From the NCBI RefSeq assembly GCF_023094245.1, contig NZ_JALMEW010000001.1:561086-625085 (forward strand): a DNA stretch of 64,000 bases. The letters are read 5' to 3'. Below, in pieces: positions 46,079 to 53,555 of this stretch; the first letter of the stretch is position 1, and each line of letters opens with the position of its first letter. The translations under genes and the position numbers were made by a program. The notes beneath the pieces are model-generated. The model made no database searches. It saw nothing but the letters and a program-made list of their open reading frames with translations, and was not told the origin of the DNA. The DNA is from Halomonas getboli (GTDB lineage: Bacteria > Pseudomonadota > Gammaproteobacteria > Pseudomonadales > Halomonadaceae).

Positions 46079-47311
46079 TTAAATCACACTCCCCAGCTCG
46101 AAGATCGGCAGATACATCGAGATCACCAGGCCGCCGACGAGCACGCCGAGCACCACGATGATGAAGGGTTCGAGCAGCGAGGTGAGGGCGTCGACCTTGT
46201 TGTCGACCTCTTCCTCGTAGTAGTCCGCCACGCGGTTGAGCATGGCGTCGAGGGCGCCGGCTTCCTCGCCGATGCCGACCATCTGCACCGCCAGCGCCGG
46301 GAACTGCTCGGTCAGGCGCATGGCGAAGTGCAGCTGCTGGCCGGTGGCGACGTCGTCGCGGATCTGCTCCACCGCGCGCTCGTAGACCTTGTTGCCCGAG
46401 GCGCCGGCGGCGGTCTCCAGCGCTTCCACCAGCGGCACGCCGGCGCCGAAGGTGGTGGCCAGGGTGCGCGAATAGCGCGCCACGCAGGACTTGTCGAGGA
46501 TGTCGCCGATCACCGGGATGCGCAGCGACAGGGCGTGCATGCGGTAGGCGAAGGCTTCGGAGCGCTTGATGCCGGCGCGGATGAAGAAGATGGCGGCCAC
46601 CACCGCGCCCAGCGCCCACAGCCAGTACTGCTGGGCCAGCTCGGAGAGGTGGATGGTCATGCGCGTCATCGCCGGCAGCTCGGCGCCGAAGCCGTGGAAC
46701 AGGCTCTCGAACTGTGGCACCACCTTGATCAGCAGGATCGCCGTCACGCCGATGCCCACCGCGATCACCGCGGCGGGATACCACAGCGCCTTCTTCACCC
46801 GGCCCTTGAGCGACTCCACCTTCTCCTTGTAGGTGGCCACCCGCTCGAGCATGCGGTCCAGCGAGCCGGACTGCTCGCCGGCCTCCACCAGGTTGCAGAA
46901 CAGCCGGTCGAAGTAGAGCGGATGGCGCTTTAGCGCCTCGGAGAAGCTGGCGCCGGCGGCGACCTCGTTCATCAGCTCCTGCACCAGGCCGCGCATGGCC
47001 GGCTTCTTCATGCTCTCGGCCACCACCTGGAAGGCCTGGAGGGCCGGCACGCCGGCGCGGATCATGGTCGCCATCTGGCGGGCGAACAGCATGATGTCGC
47101 GCGGCTTGACCTTGCCCATGCCGCCGCCGAGCCCGCTCTTGCGGCGGATGTTCTTGACGATGATGTTCTGGCCCGAGAGCTCTCTCTCGACCTCGACGCG
47201 GCTCTTGGCGATGATCTCGCCGCTGACCTTGCGGCCCTGCGGGCCCTTGCCGGACCACTGCCAGCGATAGAGCTTGAGTTTCTGGGCGTTGCGCATGGTG
47301 GCGGTAGCCAT
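46079..47311 (-). CDS. pilC: Type IV pilus inner-membrane platform protein PilC
   Basis: 410-aa GspF/PilC-family protein with two homologous cytoplasmic helical domains (e.g. FARQMATMIRAGVPALQAFQV and RYSRTLATTFGAGVPLVEALE) and three to four TM helices. C-terminal TM FIIVVLGVLVGGLVISMYLPIF is followed by the family ending. It couples PilB/PilT ATPases to pilin assembly. Downstream of pilB; a purine-rich inverted repeat lies in the 92-nt gap. Confidence 0.96.
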   Translation of the reverse strand: MATATMRNAQKLKLYRWQWSGKGPQGRKVSGEIIAKSRVEVERELSGQNIIVKNIRRKSGLGGGMGKVKPRDIMLFARQMATMIRAGVPALQAFQVVAESMKKPAMRGLVQELMNEVAAGASFSEALKRHPLYFDRLFCNLVEAGEQSGSLDRMLERVATYKEKVESLKGRVKKALWYPAAVIAVGIGVTAILLIKVVPQFESLFHGFGAELPAMTRMTIHLSELAQQYWLWALGAVVAAIFFIRAGIKRSEAFAYRMHALSLRIPVIGDILDKSCVARYSRTLATTFGAGVPLVEALETAAGASGNKVYERAVEQIRDDVATGQQLHFAMRLTEQFPALAVQMVGIGEEAGALDAMLNRVADYYEEEVDNKVDALTSLLEPFIIVVLGVLVGGLVISMYLPIFELGSVI

Positions 47312-47343
47312 GGTGTGTTCCCCGCTGCGTTCGGTAAGGCGCC

Positions 47344-47401
47344 GGGAGTGAGGAGTGAGGTGCGGTGTGCCTCCTCACGCCTCTCTCCTTGCGCCTCACT
47401 C
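47344..47401. repeat. Imperfect inverted repeat between pilB and pilC
   Basis: GGGAGTGAGGAGTGAGG (47344-47360) opposed to CCTCCTCACGCC...CGCCTCACTC (47370-47401). Same dispersed family as 13061-13137. Confidence 0.6.
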
Positions 47402-47403
47402 TT

Positions 47404-49197
47404 TTAATCTTTCGTCACCCGATTGACCTCGGCCAGGCTGGTCATGCCCTGCATGACCTTGAGCAGGCCGCTGCGGCGCAGGTCCGGGTGGCCTTCCTTG
47501 CGCGCCTGTTCGTCGAAGTCCATGGCGTTGCCGTTGGTCATGATCAGCTGACTCATGGCCTGGCTGATCGGCACCACCTCGTAGATGCCGACGCGGCCCT
47601 TGAAGCCCTGGGTGCAGTGCTGGCAGCCCACCGGCTCGTAGATGGTGGCGCCCTCGACCTCTTCCTCGCTGAAGCCCTGGGCCAGCAGCGCCTCGCGCGG
47701 AATGTCGGCCGGCTGCTTGCACTGCGGGCACAGCCGCCGGGCCAGGCGCTGGGCGATGATCAGGCTCACCGAGCTGGCGATATTGAACGGCGCCACGCCC
47801 ATGTTGGCCAGGCGGGTGAGCGTTTCCGCCGCGGAGTTGGTGTGCACGGTGGAGAGTACCAGGTGGCCGGTCTGGGAGGCCTTGACGGCGATCTCGGCGG
47901 TCTCCAGGTCGCGGATCTCGCCGACCATCACCACGTCCGGGTCCTGGCGCAGGAAGGCGCGCAGGGCGCTGGCGAAGTCGAGCCCGATACGCGGCAGCAC
48001 GTTGACCTGGTTGACCCCCGGCACCTTGATCTCCACCGGGTCCTCGGCGGTGCAGATGTTGCGCTCGATCTCGTTGAGGATGTTGATGCCGGTGTAGAGC
48101 GTCACCGTCTTGCCGCTGCCGGTGGGGCCCGTGACCAGGATCATGCCCTGGGGATGGTCCAGCACGCCCTCGTAGATGGCGCGCTGCTCCGGCGTGAAGC
48201 CGAGCTGCTCGATGCCGAGCTGCGCCGAGCTCGGGTCGAGGATACGCAGCACCAGCTTCTCGCCGTAGACGGTGGGCAGCGAGTTGACGCGGAAGTCGAT
48301 CGAGCGGGTCGAGGAGATCTTGAGCTTGATGGCGCCGTCCTGGGGCAGACGGCGCTCGGAGATATCCAGCCGGGCCATCACCTTGAGGCGCGCGGCGATG
48401 CGGCTGCGCATGGCGAAGGGCGGATGGGCCACGTCGTGCAGGATGCCGTCGATGCGAAAGCGTACCCGATAGCTGGTCTCGTAGGGCTCGAAGTGGATGT
48501 CCGAGGCGCCGCGGCGGATGGCGTCGAGCAGGATCTTGTTGACGAACTTGACGATCGGCGCGTCGTCGCCGGCGTTGGCCACCGCCTGCTGCTCGTCGCT
48601 GGCGTCGACCACGCCCTCGTCGTACTGCAGCTCGCCTACGGCATCGTCGACGCTTTTCAGATCGTCGAGCATCGACCCTTCGCTGCGCGAGAGATAGGCC
48701 TCGAGCACTGGGCCGAGCTGGTCGACCGGGGCCAGCACGCCTTCCAGGGTGAGGCCGGTGGCGAACTGCAGCTCGTCGAGCTGGGCCAGGGAGCTGGGGT
48801 AGGGCACGCCCACCGTGAGGCGATGCCCGCGCTGGAGCAGCGGCAGCACGCCGAGCTTGCGCAGCAGCTGGCCGGGGTAGTCGGCGGCGTCCGGCAGGCT
48901 CTCCAGGCGCAGGGCGTCCAGATCGATGATCGGCAGGCCGTATTCCCAGGCCGCGCTGAGCGTGGCCTGGCGGGCCGGCACCAGCCCGGCGGTGATGACG
49001 TGCTCGAGCAGCGACGTCTCGGCCTCGCGGGCCTCCTGCTCGGCGCGCTGGGCCGCGGCCTCGGCCAACAGGCCGTCGGTCACCAGCCGGCGGGCCAGGC
49101 CACGCATGCCGTGGCGGCGGCCGGCGGCGGGCGCCGGCTCGTCGAGCGAGCGGCTGGCGGGCGGGCGTTCGGGGGCGGGAGGGCGATAGTCGTTCAT
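47404..49197 (-). CDS. pilB: Type IV pilus extension ATPase PilB
   Basis: 597-aa hexameric secretion ATPase that powers pilin polymerisation. N-terminal MshEN/GspE_N domain (to ~180). Walker A ILVTGPTGSGKTVTLYTGI, Asp box and Walker B (FLRQDPDVVMVGEIRDLETAEIAVKASQTGHLV), and zinc-binding cysteines CPQCKQP and CQHC near residues 500-545. The first ~30 residues are Pro/Arg-rich and variable. Divergent from the pilin gene, upstream of pilC. Confidence 0.96.
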   Translation of the reverse strand: MNDYRPPAPERPPASRSLDEPAPAAGRRHGMRGLARRLVTDGLLAEAAAQRAEQEAREAETSLLEHVITAGLVPARQATLSAAWEYGLPIIDLDALRLESLPDAADYPGQLLRKLGVLPLLQRGHRLTVGVPYPSSLAQLDELQFATGLTLEGVLAPVDQLGPVLEAYLSRSEGSMLDDLKSVDDAVGELQYDEGVVDASDEQQAVANAGDDAPIVKFVNKILLDAIRRGASDIHFEPYETSYRVRFRIDGILHDVAHPPFAMRSRIAARLKVMARLDISERRLPQDGAIKLKISSTRSIDFRVNSLPTVYGEKLVLRILDPSSAQLGIEQLGFTPEQRAIYEGVLDHPQGMILVTGPTGSGKTVTLYTGINILNEIERNICTAEDPVEIKVPGVNQVNVLPRIGLDFASALRAFLRQDPDVVMVGEIRDLETAEIAVKASQTGHLVLSTVHTNSAAETLTRLANMGVAPFNIASSVSLIIAQRLARRLCPQCKQPADIPREALLAQGFSEEEVEGATIYEPVGCQHCTQGFKGRVGIYEVVPISQAMSQLIMTNGNAMDFDEQARKEGHPDLRRSGLLKVMQGMTSLAEVNRVTKD

Positions 49198-49511
49198 GGA
49201 GCTCCTGGGGCCGGCCTGGCCCGAATGGCGAGGGCGACGGCGGGCCGGCGTCGTAAAGAGGGCTTAGTGGCGATTCTAGTCCCTTCGCCGGGGCAGCGGC
49301 CATAGGCGGTGAACGGCCTTTCAACCCTGGGCCTGACCTGGCGCATGGCGGGAACGCATGAGCAAAAGCCGATACGTTAGCCAGAGGATGCATGACGACC
49401 TTGCAGCTTTGCGGGTTGTAACTTAATGTAATCGACAGGGCGGCGGGGGCGTCGCCGTGCGCGAGGCCATCAGCGGCCCGCGCCAGACACGACAGGCAAG
49501 GGGTAAACGAG
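49198..49511. other. Divergent pilB / pilin intergenic region
   Basis: 314 nt without a gene. The first ~230 nt are GC-rich with no recognised motif. No sigma-54 -24/-12 pair (GG-N10-GC in the right context) was found for the pilin. A weak TTGCAG...TAATGT pair and a Ter-like GTTGTAACT core lie at 49401-49430. Confidence 0.4.
49415..49426 (+). other. Ter-like sequence (speculative)
   Basis: GTTGTAACTTAA shares the GTTGTAACT core and trailing AA with E. coli Ter sites. It is the only such core noticed in the window. Significance depends on whether the Tus-like protein at 21363-22235 recognises the same core. Confidence 0.25.
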
Positions 49512-49943
49512 ATGAAGACACAGGGCATGAAGAAGGGCATGCGGCGCGCTCAGGGCGGCTTTACCCTGATCGAGCTGTTGGTGGTGATCGCGATCATCGG
49601 TATCTTGGCGGCTATAGCTATTCCTCAGTATATGGACTATGTAGCAAGATCAAACGCGACTGCTGCTTATCAGGAAGCCTCGGGTTTCAAAACTGCTGTT
49701 GAGGCCGCCCAGATTGATGATGGGACTATCCCTGATGATGTCGAAGGCTATTCAGCTGGTGGTTCTTTGACAATTACTGCTGCCGCAGCAGATGGCTCAA
49801 CAGGTGTTGAGATTGAGTCTGTTAAAGGCACTGGTGACAATGCGGCTACCTTGACTCTTACGCAAACAGATAGTTCAGGTTGGACTTGCGCATATACATC
49901 GAATTACGATGGCTTAGATAACTGCACTCACTCAGCTCCTTAA
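49512..49943 (+). CDS. Type IV major pilin (PilA-like)
   Basis: 143-aa type IVa prepilin. Short basic leader ending in Gly, cut before Phe by Pil[28 protein letters not shown], with Glu5 of the mature protein present. The hydrophobic helix (~25 aa) is followed by a variable globular head. Two cysteines near the C-terminus ([15 protein letters not shown]) form the expected disulfide loop. ATG 49512 has AAGGGG 8 nt upstream. The coding DNA after the conserved helix (from ~49610) is much more AT-rich than neighbours, suggesting the head region was acquired separately. Confidence 0.93.
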   Translation: MKTQGMKKGMRRAQGGFTLIELLVVIAIIGILAAIAIPQYMDYVARSNATAAYQEASGFKTAVEAAQIDDGTIPDDVEGYSAGGSLTITAAAADGSTGVEIESVKGTGDNAATLTLTQTDSSGWTCAYTSNYDGLDNCTHSAP

Positions 49944-49965
49944 CCACCCGTAGGAATTCAAAGAA

Positions 49966-49990
49966 CAATCGGGGACAGACCCCAATTAAA
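49966..49990. repeat. Degenerate GGGGTCAGACCCC-type remnant
   Basis: GGGGACAGACCCCAATTAA lies just after the pilin gene. It resembles the left half of the 38-bp class with one change. No matching right half is present. Confidence 0.45.
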
Positions 49991-49999
49991 GTAACGGAG

Positions 50000-50030
50000 A
50001 CGGTCGGCTTATGCCGGCCGTTTTCTTTTG
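50000..50030 (+). terminator. Terminator after pilin gene
   Basis: ACGGTCGGC / GCCGGCCGT stem (one mismatch) with TTAT loop followed by TTTTCTTTT. Confidence 0.7.
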
Positions 50031-50209
50031 GGTTGCCTTTCTATCACTTTTTGGTTGGCGGTCGGGCCTGGTGCGATATAGCGCGGCGAATCGCACACCG
50101 CGAAGGTGAGGATAGAGGCGCAGATGACCCGGTGCCGGCTAATCTAGGCGTTGGACGCTGACGCGCCCGTCTCTTGCGTTTTGGGGCCCGATCCAAGGAG
50201 CCACCGCCG

Positions 50210-50659
50210 ATGTTCCAGCACCTGCTCGTGATCTGCACCGGCAATATCTGCCGCAGCCCGGTGGCGGCGGCGATGCTGCGGGCGGCGCTGCCGGACCGGG
50301 ATATCGCCTCCGCGGGGCTGGGGGCGCTGGTGGGCCAGGGCGTCGAGCCTACGGCCCGCGAACTGGCCGAGGCCGACGGCCTCGACGTCGGCGCGCACCG
50401 GGCACGGCAGGTCACGCCCGCGATGCTGAGCCGCGCCGAGCTGATCCTGGTGATGAGCGAGGGCCAGCGCCGCGCCGTCGGCGAGCTGGCCCCGGCCGCC
50501 CTGGGCAAGACCCTGCTGCTCGGCCGCTGGCTTGACGGGGGCTCGCTCGAGGGGCAGGGCATGGAGATTCCCGATCCCTATCGCCAGAGCCGCGACGCCT
50601 TCGAGCAGACGCATCGGCTGCTCAAAGCCGCCACCGCGGCCTGGGCGGACAGGCTCTAA
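50210..50659 (+). CDS. Low-molecular-weight protein tyrosine phosphatase (Wzb/Etp paralogue 1)
   Basis: 149 aa. P-loop VICTGNICRSPVAAAM (C-x5-R-S) at the N-terminus and acid loop EIPDPYRQSRDAFEQTH with the general-acid Asp. Probably dephosphorylates the Wzc tyrosine kinase to allow EPS export. Closely related along its length to the wzb product encoded at 56998, so one is likely a duplicate. The start is at ATG 50210 with AAGGAG. It is orphaned from other plus-strand EPS genes and followed by RAYT-associated repeats. Confidence 0.93.
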   Translation: MFQHLLVICTGNICRSPVAAAMLRAALPDRDIASAGLGALVGQGVEPTARELAEADGLDVGAHRARQVTPAMLSRAELILVMSEGQRRAVGELAPAALGKTLLLGRWLDGGSLEGQGMEIPDPYRQSRDAFEQTHRLLKAATAAWADRL

Positions 50660-50675
50660 GCCCTCATCCAAGTTT

Positions 50676-50760
50676 GGGGTCAGACCCCTAAGCCAATTGA
50701 GGGGTCTGACCCCACAGCTGACTAAGGGGTCTGACCCCTCAATTGGCCTAAGGGCTTGCC
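50676..50760. repeat. 38-bp palindromic element copy G plus inverted partner, downstream of RAYT
   Basis: GGGGTCAGACCCCT - AAGCCAATTG - AGGGGTCTGACCCC (50676-50713). It continues into a second inverted copy (AAGGGGTCTGACCCC then TCAATTGGCCTAAGGG, 50723-50750), so CCAATTGAGGGGTC pairs with its complement across the pair. This compound arrangement resembles a REP doublet (BIME). The RAYT stop codon lies inside it. Confidence 0.93.
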
Positions 50761-51351
50761 CCGGTGGGTCTGCCGGCGGATCTCGTCGATCAGGCCGTTG
50801 GGCAGATCGGTGTCGAACAGCTGGCGGTAGCGTTCGCAGCGCAGTTCGGGCCGTCGGGCGAGGTCGTCGTAGGCGGCGTGGGCAGTGATCAGCGGGTCGT
50901 GTCGGCCCAGGGCGTTGGCGGCGAAGCTGGACCAGCGGTACTCGCCCGGGCTTTCCACCATCCCGGCCCGCACGGGGTTGAGCTCGATATAGCGGTAGCA
51001 GGCGAAGAGGTAGCGAGGCTCGGCCACCAGGCAGGAACGGTAGCGCCCCTCGAACAGGCCGCCGGTGCGCTCGTGGCGGCGGTTGAAGTACTGCACGTAG
51101 CGCTGGCCGAGCCCCTTCATCATGGTGCTGATGCCATCGGGATCGCCGCGCGGCGTGGCCAGCAGGTGTACGTGATTGGTCATCAGCACATAGGCGTGGA
51201 TCGCCACCTCGCAGATCTGGCGGGCCTCGTCGAGCATGGCAAGATAGTGCGTGGCATCGCGGCGATGGACGAAGCAGGCGCCGCGATTGTTGCCGCGCTG
51301 GATCACGTGCACGGGCGTTTCGGGCAGCAGCAGCCTGGTGGGGCGGGCCAT
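50722..51351 (-). CDS. REP-associated tyrosine transposase (RAYT, Y1/HUH family)
   Basis: 209-aa single-strand HUH nuclease. HVH metal motif in VLMTNHVHLLATP. Catalytic tyrosine likely in GQRYVQYFNRRHERTGGLFEGRYRS. Family end-block CYRYIELNPVRAGMVESPGEYRWSS. Start ATG 51351 with GGAGG. Unlike IS200 transposases, RAYTs are single-copy genes linked to dispersed REP palindromes. Here both sides carry 38-bp GGGGTCAGACCCC elements, and the last ~12 residues (GKPLGQLRGQTP) are encoded by the downstream repeat. Its likely substrates are the palindromes listed in this window; that link is inference. Confidence 0.93.
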   Translation of the reverse strand: MARPTRLLLPETPVHVIQRGNNRGACFVHRRDATHYLAMLDEARQICEVAIHAYVLMTNHVHLLATPRGDPDGISTMMKGLGQRYVQYFNRRHERTGGLFEGRYRSCLVAEPRYLFACYRYIELNPVRAGMVESPGEYRWSSFAANALGRHDPLITAHAAYDDLARRPELRCERYRQLFDTDLPNGLIDEIRRQTHRGKPLGQLRGQTP

Positions 51352-51408
51352 GGCGCACCCTCCGATGCTATGGAGATGGCACACAGTATAGTGGCCTCAG
51401 CCCGCTTT

Positions 51409-51446
51409 GGGGTCAGACCCCTAAGCGGGCTGAGGGGTCTGACCCC
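51409..51446. repeat. 38-bp palindromic element copy H, upstream of RAYT
   Basis: GGGGTCAGACCCCTAAGC...GAGGGGTCTGACCCC. In addition CCTCAGCCCGCTT (51395-51407) just outside pairs with AAGCGGGCTGAGG inside, so two alternative hairpins are possible. Lies 58 nt before the RAYT start and 10 nt beyond the yjbH stop. Confidence 0.93.
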
Positions 51447-51455
51447 AAGGGAAGA

Positions 51456-53555
51456 TTAGTCCCAGGTCTTGTCGTACTCCTCCCAGTAGCGGCCGAGGTC
51501 GCGTTCCTCGGTGATGGGGTAGAGCGCGTAGCGGCGGTTGAGGCGGGCGCCGCCGTCGCGGGTGAGCGGCTGCCAGGCGATGGTGGCGCGGCTGCGGCTG
51601 GAGCGCACGAAGAAGGCGTCGAGCGGGACGGTGACGTAGAAGGCCTTGTCGAAGCTACCCTCGCCGTAGCTGTCGCCGGCGTCGGTGAAGGTGGTCCAGG
51701 CGCCGATGCGCACGCCGTTGTCGAATTCGCGGGAGAGGTCGACGGTGGCGCCGTAGTCGCCGGCCAGGTAACGGCCGACGCTCAGCTTGGCGAGGATGTC
51801 CTCGTAGCCGGTGTCGACGTAGGCGGTGGCGTGGCCGGTCCAGGTCTCGTAGTCGCGCAGGCCGAACTGCTGGTCGAAGTCGCGCTGACGCACCCAGTTG
51901 AGGTCCAGCCCCAGGGCCCAGCCGGCATCGAACGGCCGATACAGCACTTCGCCGCCGGCGCCGGCGTACATCATCTCCAGCAGGCCGCCGTAGCCCATGG
52001 CGTAGAGGTCGTCGCCGAGCTTGCCGGTGCGGGTGTACTGCAGGCTGCTGATGCCGAGGTCGGCCTCGGAGAGATAGTCGCCGATGTAGGTGCGCACCCG
52101 CGGCAGGTCGGAGTCGGCGATGTACTCGTACTTGTCGAGGTTGTCGGCCAGGGTGCCGGTCAGGCTGCCCGAGAACCAGCCGTTGCGATCGGTGGCGTAT
52201 TCGCCCGAGGCGTAGGCGGAGAGGCGGTAGAGATAGCCGTCCGGGCCGCCGAAGTTCTGCTCGATGGAGGGGCCGACGCGCCAGGACGCGCGCTGGGCGT
52301 CGCCTTCGTAGAGCGACTCGCCCCTGGGGGCGTCCAGCCTGGCATGGGAATAGATGCCATAGCGGTAGGCGGTGTCGGCCGAGGCGCTCTGGACGGCGGC
52401 CTCGAAGGCGTCGCGATCGTGCACGTCCTCGCGCAGGGCCAGGCCGCGGCGCTGCCAGCGGTAGTGGAAGGTGTCGACGTCGTCGTCGGCCTTGGCGCTG
52501 AGGATACGGTTGGCGCGGCCCTCGCTCTGGCTGAGCGCGCGGTAGGTCGTGGGCTCGCCGGTCACGGTCAGGTCGTTGCCGTCGCGGCGGATCTCGTCGA
52601 CGCGGATGCCGGCATTGCGGCGAAGCGACTGGGCGGTGCTGGCCCAGTCGGGATCGGCGGGAGCGTTCAGCGCCCGGGGCGGGGGATCGCGCTTGACCTG
52701 GGCCAGTCCCGCCAGGTTGGTAGAGAAGCTCAGCCCGACCATGGCCGTGTTGCCACGCTCCCAGCCGCCGCGCAGCTCGACGTTGTCGCCGAGTCGCAGG
52801 CGTGCGCCGAGGTTGAAGCGCGAGTCCTGAGGCTGGTCGTTGTCCTGGGGCTCGTGAGCGTAGTCGTTGCCCTCGTATTCGAGCTGCAGGATCAGCGGGT
52901 CCCAGGGCGTCTGGTACTCGACGCCGCCGAACATCGCCATGGGGCCGCGGAACAGCTGGCTCAGGGCGAACTCGCCGCCCTGGTCGCCGCCGGCGTTATC
53001 GGGCCGATCGTCGAAGCGCTGGTCGATCCAGCCCAGCGGCGAGTCGACGTCACTGGCGCTGCCCAGATAGCCCCAGCCCAGCCCCAGGCTGAAGTCGAGC
53101 GAGTTCCAGCGCTTGCTCGCGACCAGATACTCGGAGCCGAACTGGGTGGTGCCGCCGGCGTCTCGCAGCCCCAGGGCCAGCTCGGGCCCGTAGCGGCTTT
53201 CCTCTCGCAGGCGAAACTTGGCGTCGATGCCTTTATCGAGGTAGTCGCGATCGCCGGCGATCTCTTCGCCATAGCGCCGGTTTTCCACCGAGACGTAGCG
53301 AAAGCCGATCTCTATCCAGTCGAGCGGCTGGGCGAAGACGGTGAAGCGTCGGTAGGGCTCGGTACGGCTCCAGCTGGCGGCGAAGTTGCCGACGTCATTC
53401 ATCCGCGCCGTTGGCGTCTGCATCAGGCCCACGCCGCCGAAATCACTCTGGCCGGTGCCCAGGTTGTGGGCCACGGCGGTGTGGGAGACAAGCAGCAGCG
53501 GGGTCAGACCCCAAAGCGAATTAAGGGGTCTGACCCCAAAGATCAGTTTGGCCAT
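51456..53555 (-). CDS. yjbH: YjbH-like exopolysaccharide outer-membrane protein
   Basis: 699 aa (E. coli YjbH is about 698). After the export signal the mature part begins near HNLGTGQSDFGGVGLMQTPTARM, the family hallmark, and continues as repeated beta strands of two predicted beta-barrel domains (ELALGLRDAGGTTQFGSEYL; VELRGGWERGNTAMVGLSF; ILAKLSVGRYLAGDYGATVDLSREF). The ATG at 53555 overlaps the yjbG stop by 13 nt. The signal peptide MAKLIF-x13-LLLVSHTAVA contains 13 residues (GVRPLNSLWGLTP) encoded by a GGGGTCAGACCCC palindrome. Last gene of yjbEFGH. Confidence 0.88.
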   Translation of the reverse strand: MAKLIFGVRPLNSLWGLTPLLLVSHTAVAHNLGTGQSDFGGVGLMQTPTARMNDVGNFAASWSRTEPYRRFTVFAQPLDWIEIGFRYVSVENRRYGEEIAGDRDYLDKGIDAKFRLREESRYGPELALGLRDAGGTTQFGSEYLVASKRWNSLDFSLGLGWGYLGSASDVDSPLGWIDQRFDDRPDNAGGDQGGEFALSQLFRGPMAMFGGVEYQTPWDPLILQLEYEGNDYAHEPQDNDQPQDSRFNLGARLRLGDNVELRGGWERGNTAMVGLSFSTNLAGLAQVKRDPPPRALNAPADPDWASTAQSLRRNAGIRVDEIRRDGNDLTVTGEPTTYRALSQSEGRANRILSAKADDDVDTFHYRWQRRGLALREDVHDRDAFEAAVQSASADTAYRYGIYSHARLDAPRGESLYEGDAQRASWRVGPSIEQNFGGPDGYLYRLSAYASGEYATDRNGWFSGSLTGTLADNLDKYEYIADSDLPRVRTYIGDYLSEADLGISSLQYTRTGKLGDDLYAMGYGGLLEMMYAGAGGEVLYRPFDAGWALGLDLNWVRQRDFDQQFGLRDYETWTGHATAYVDTGYEDILAKLSVGRYLAGDYGATVDLSREFDNGVRIGAWTTFTDAGDSYGEGSFDKAFYVTVPLDAFFVRSSRSRATIAWQPLTRDGGARLNRRYALYPITEERDLGRYWEEYDKTWD
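53500..53537. repeat. 38-bp palindromic element copy I, inside yjbH signal-peptide codons
   Basis: GGGGTCAGACCCC - AAAGCGAATTAA - GGGGTCTGACCCC. It starts after the first six codons of yjbH and keeps the reading frame, adding GVRPLNSLWGLTP. Confidence 0.95.

Noticed and set aside
46053..47399. 448-codon frame overlapping pilC in another frame
   Set aside because: Arg/Gly/His-rich composition; pilC is complete with clear family motifs in the competing frame.
49381..49430. Sigma-54 promoter for the pilin gene
   Set aside because: TTGC is present but the -24 GG at the required 10-nt spacing is not; no better match was found in the intergenic region.
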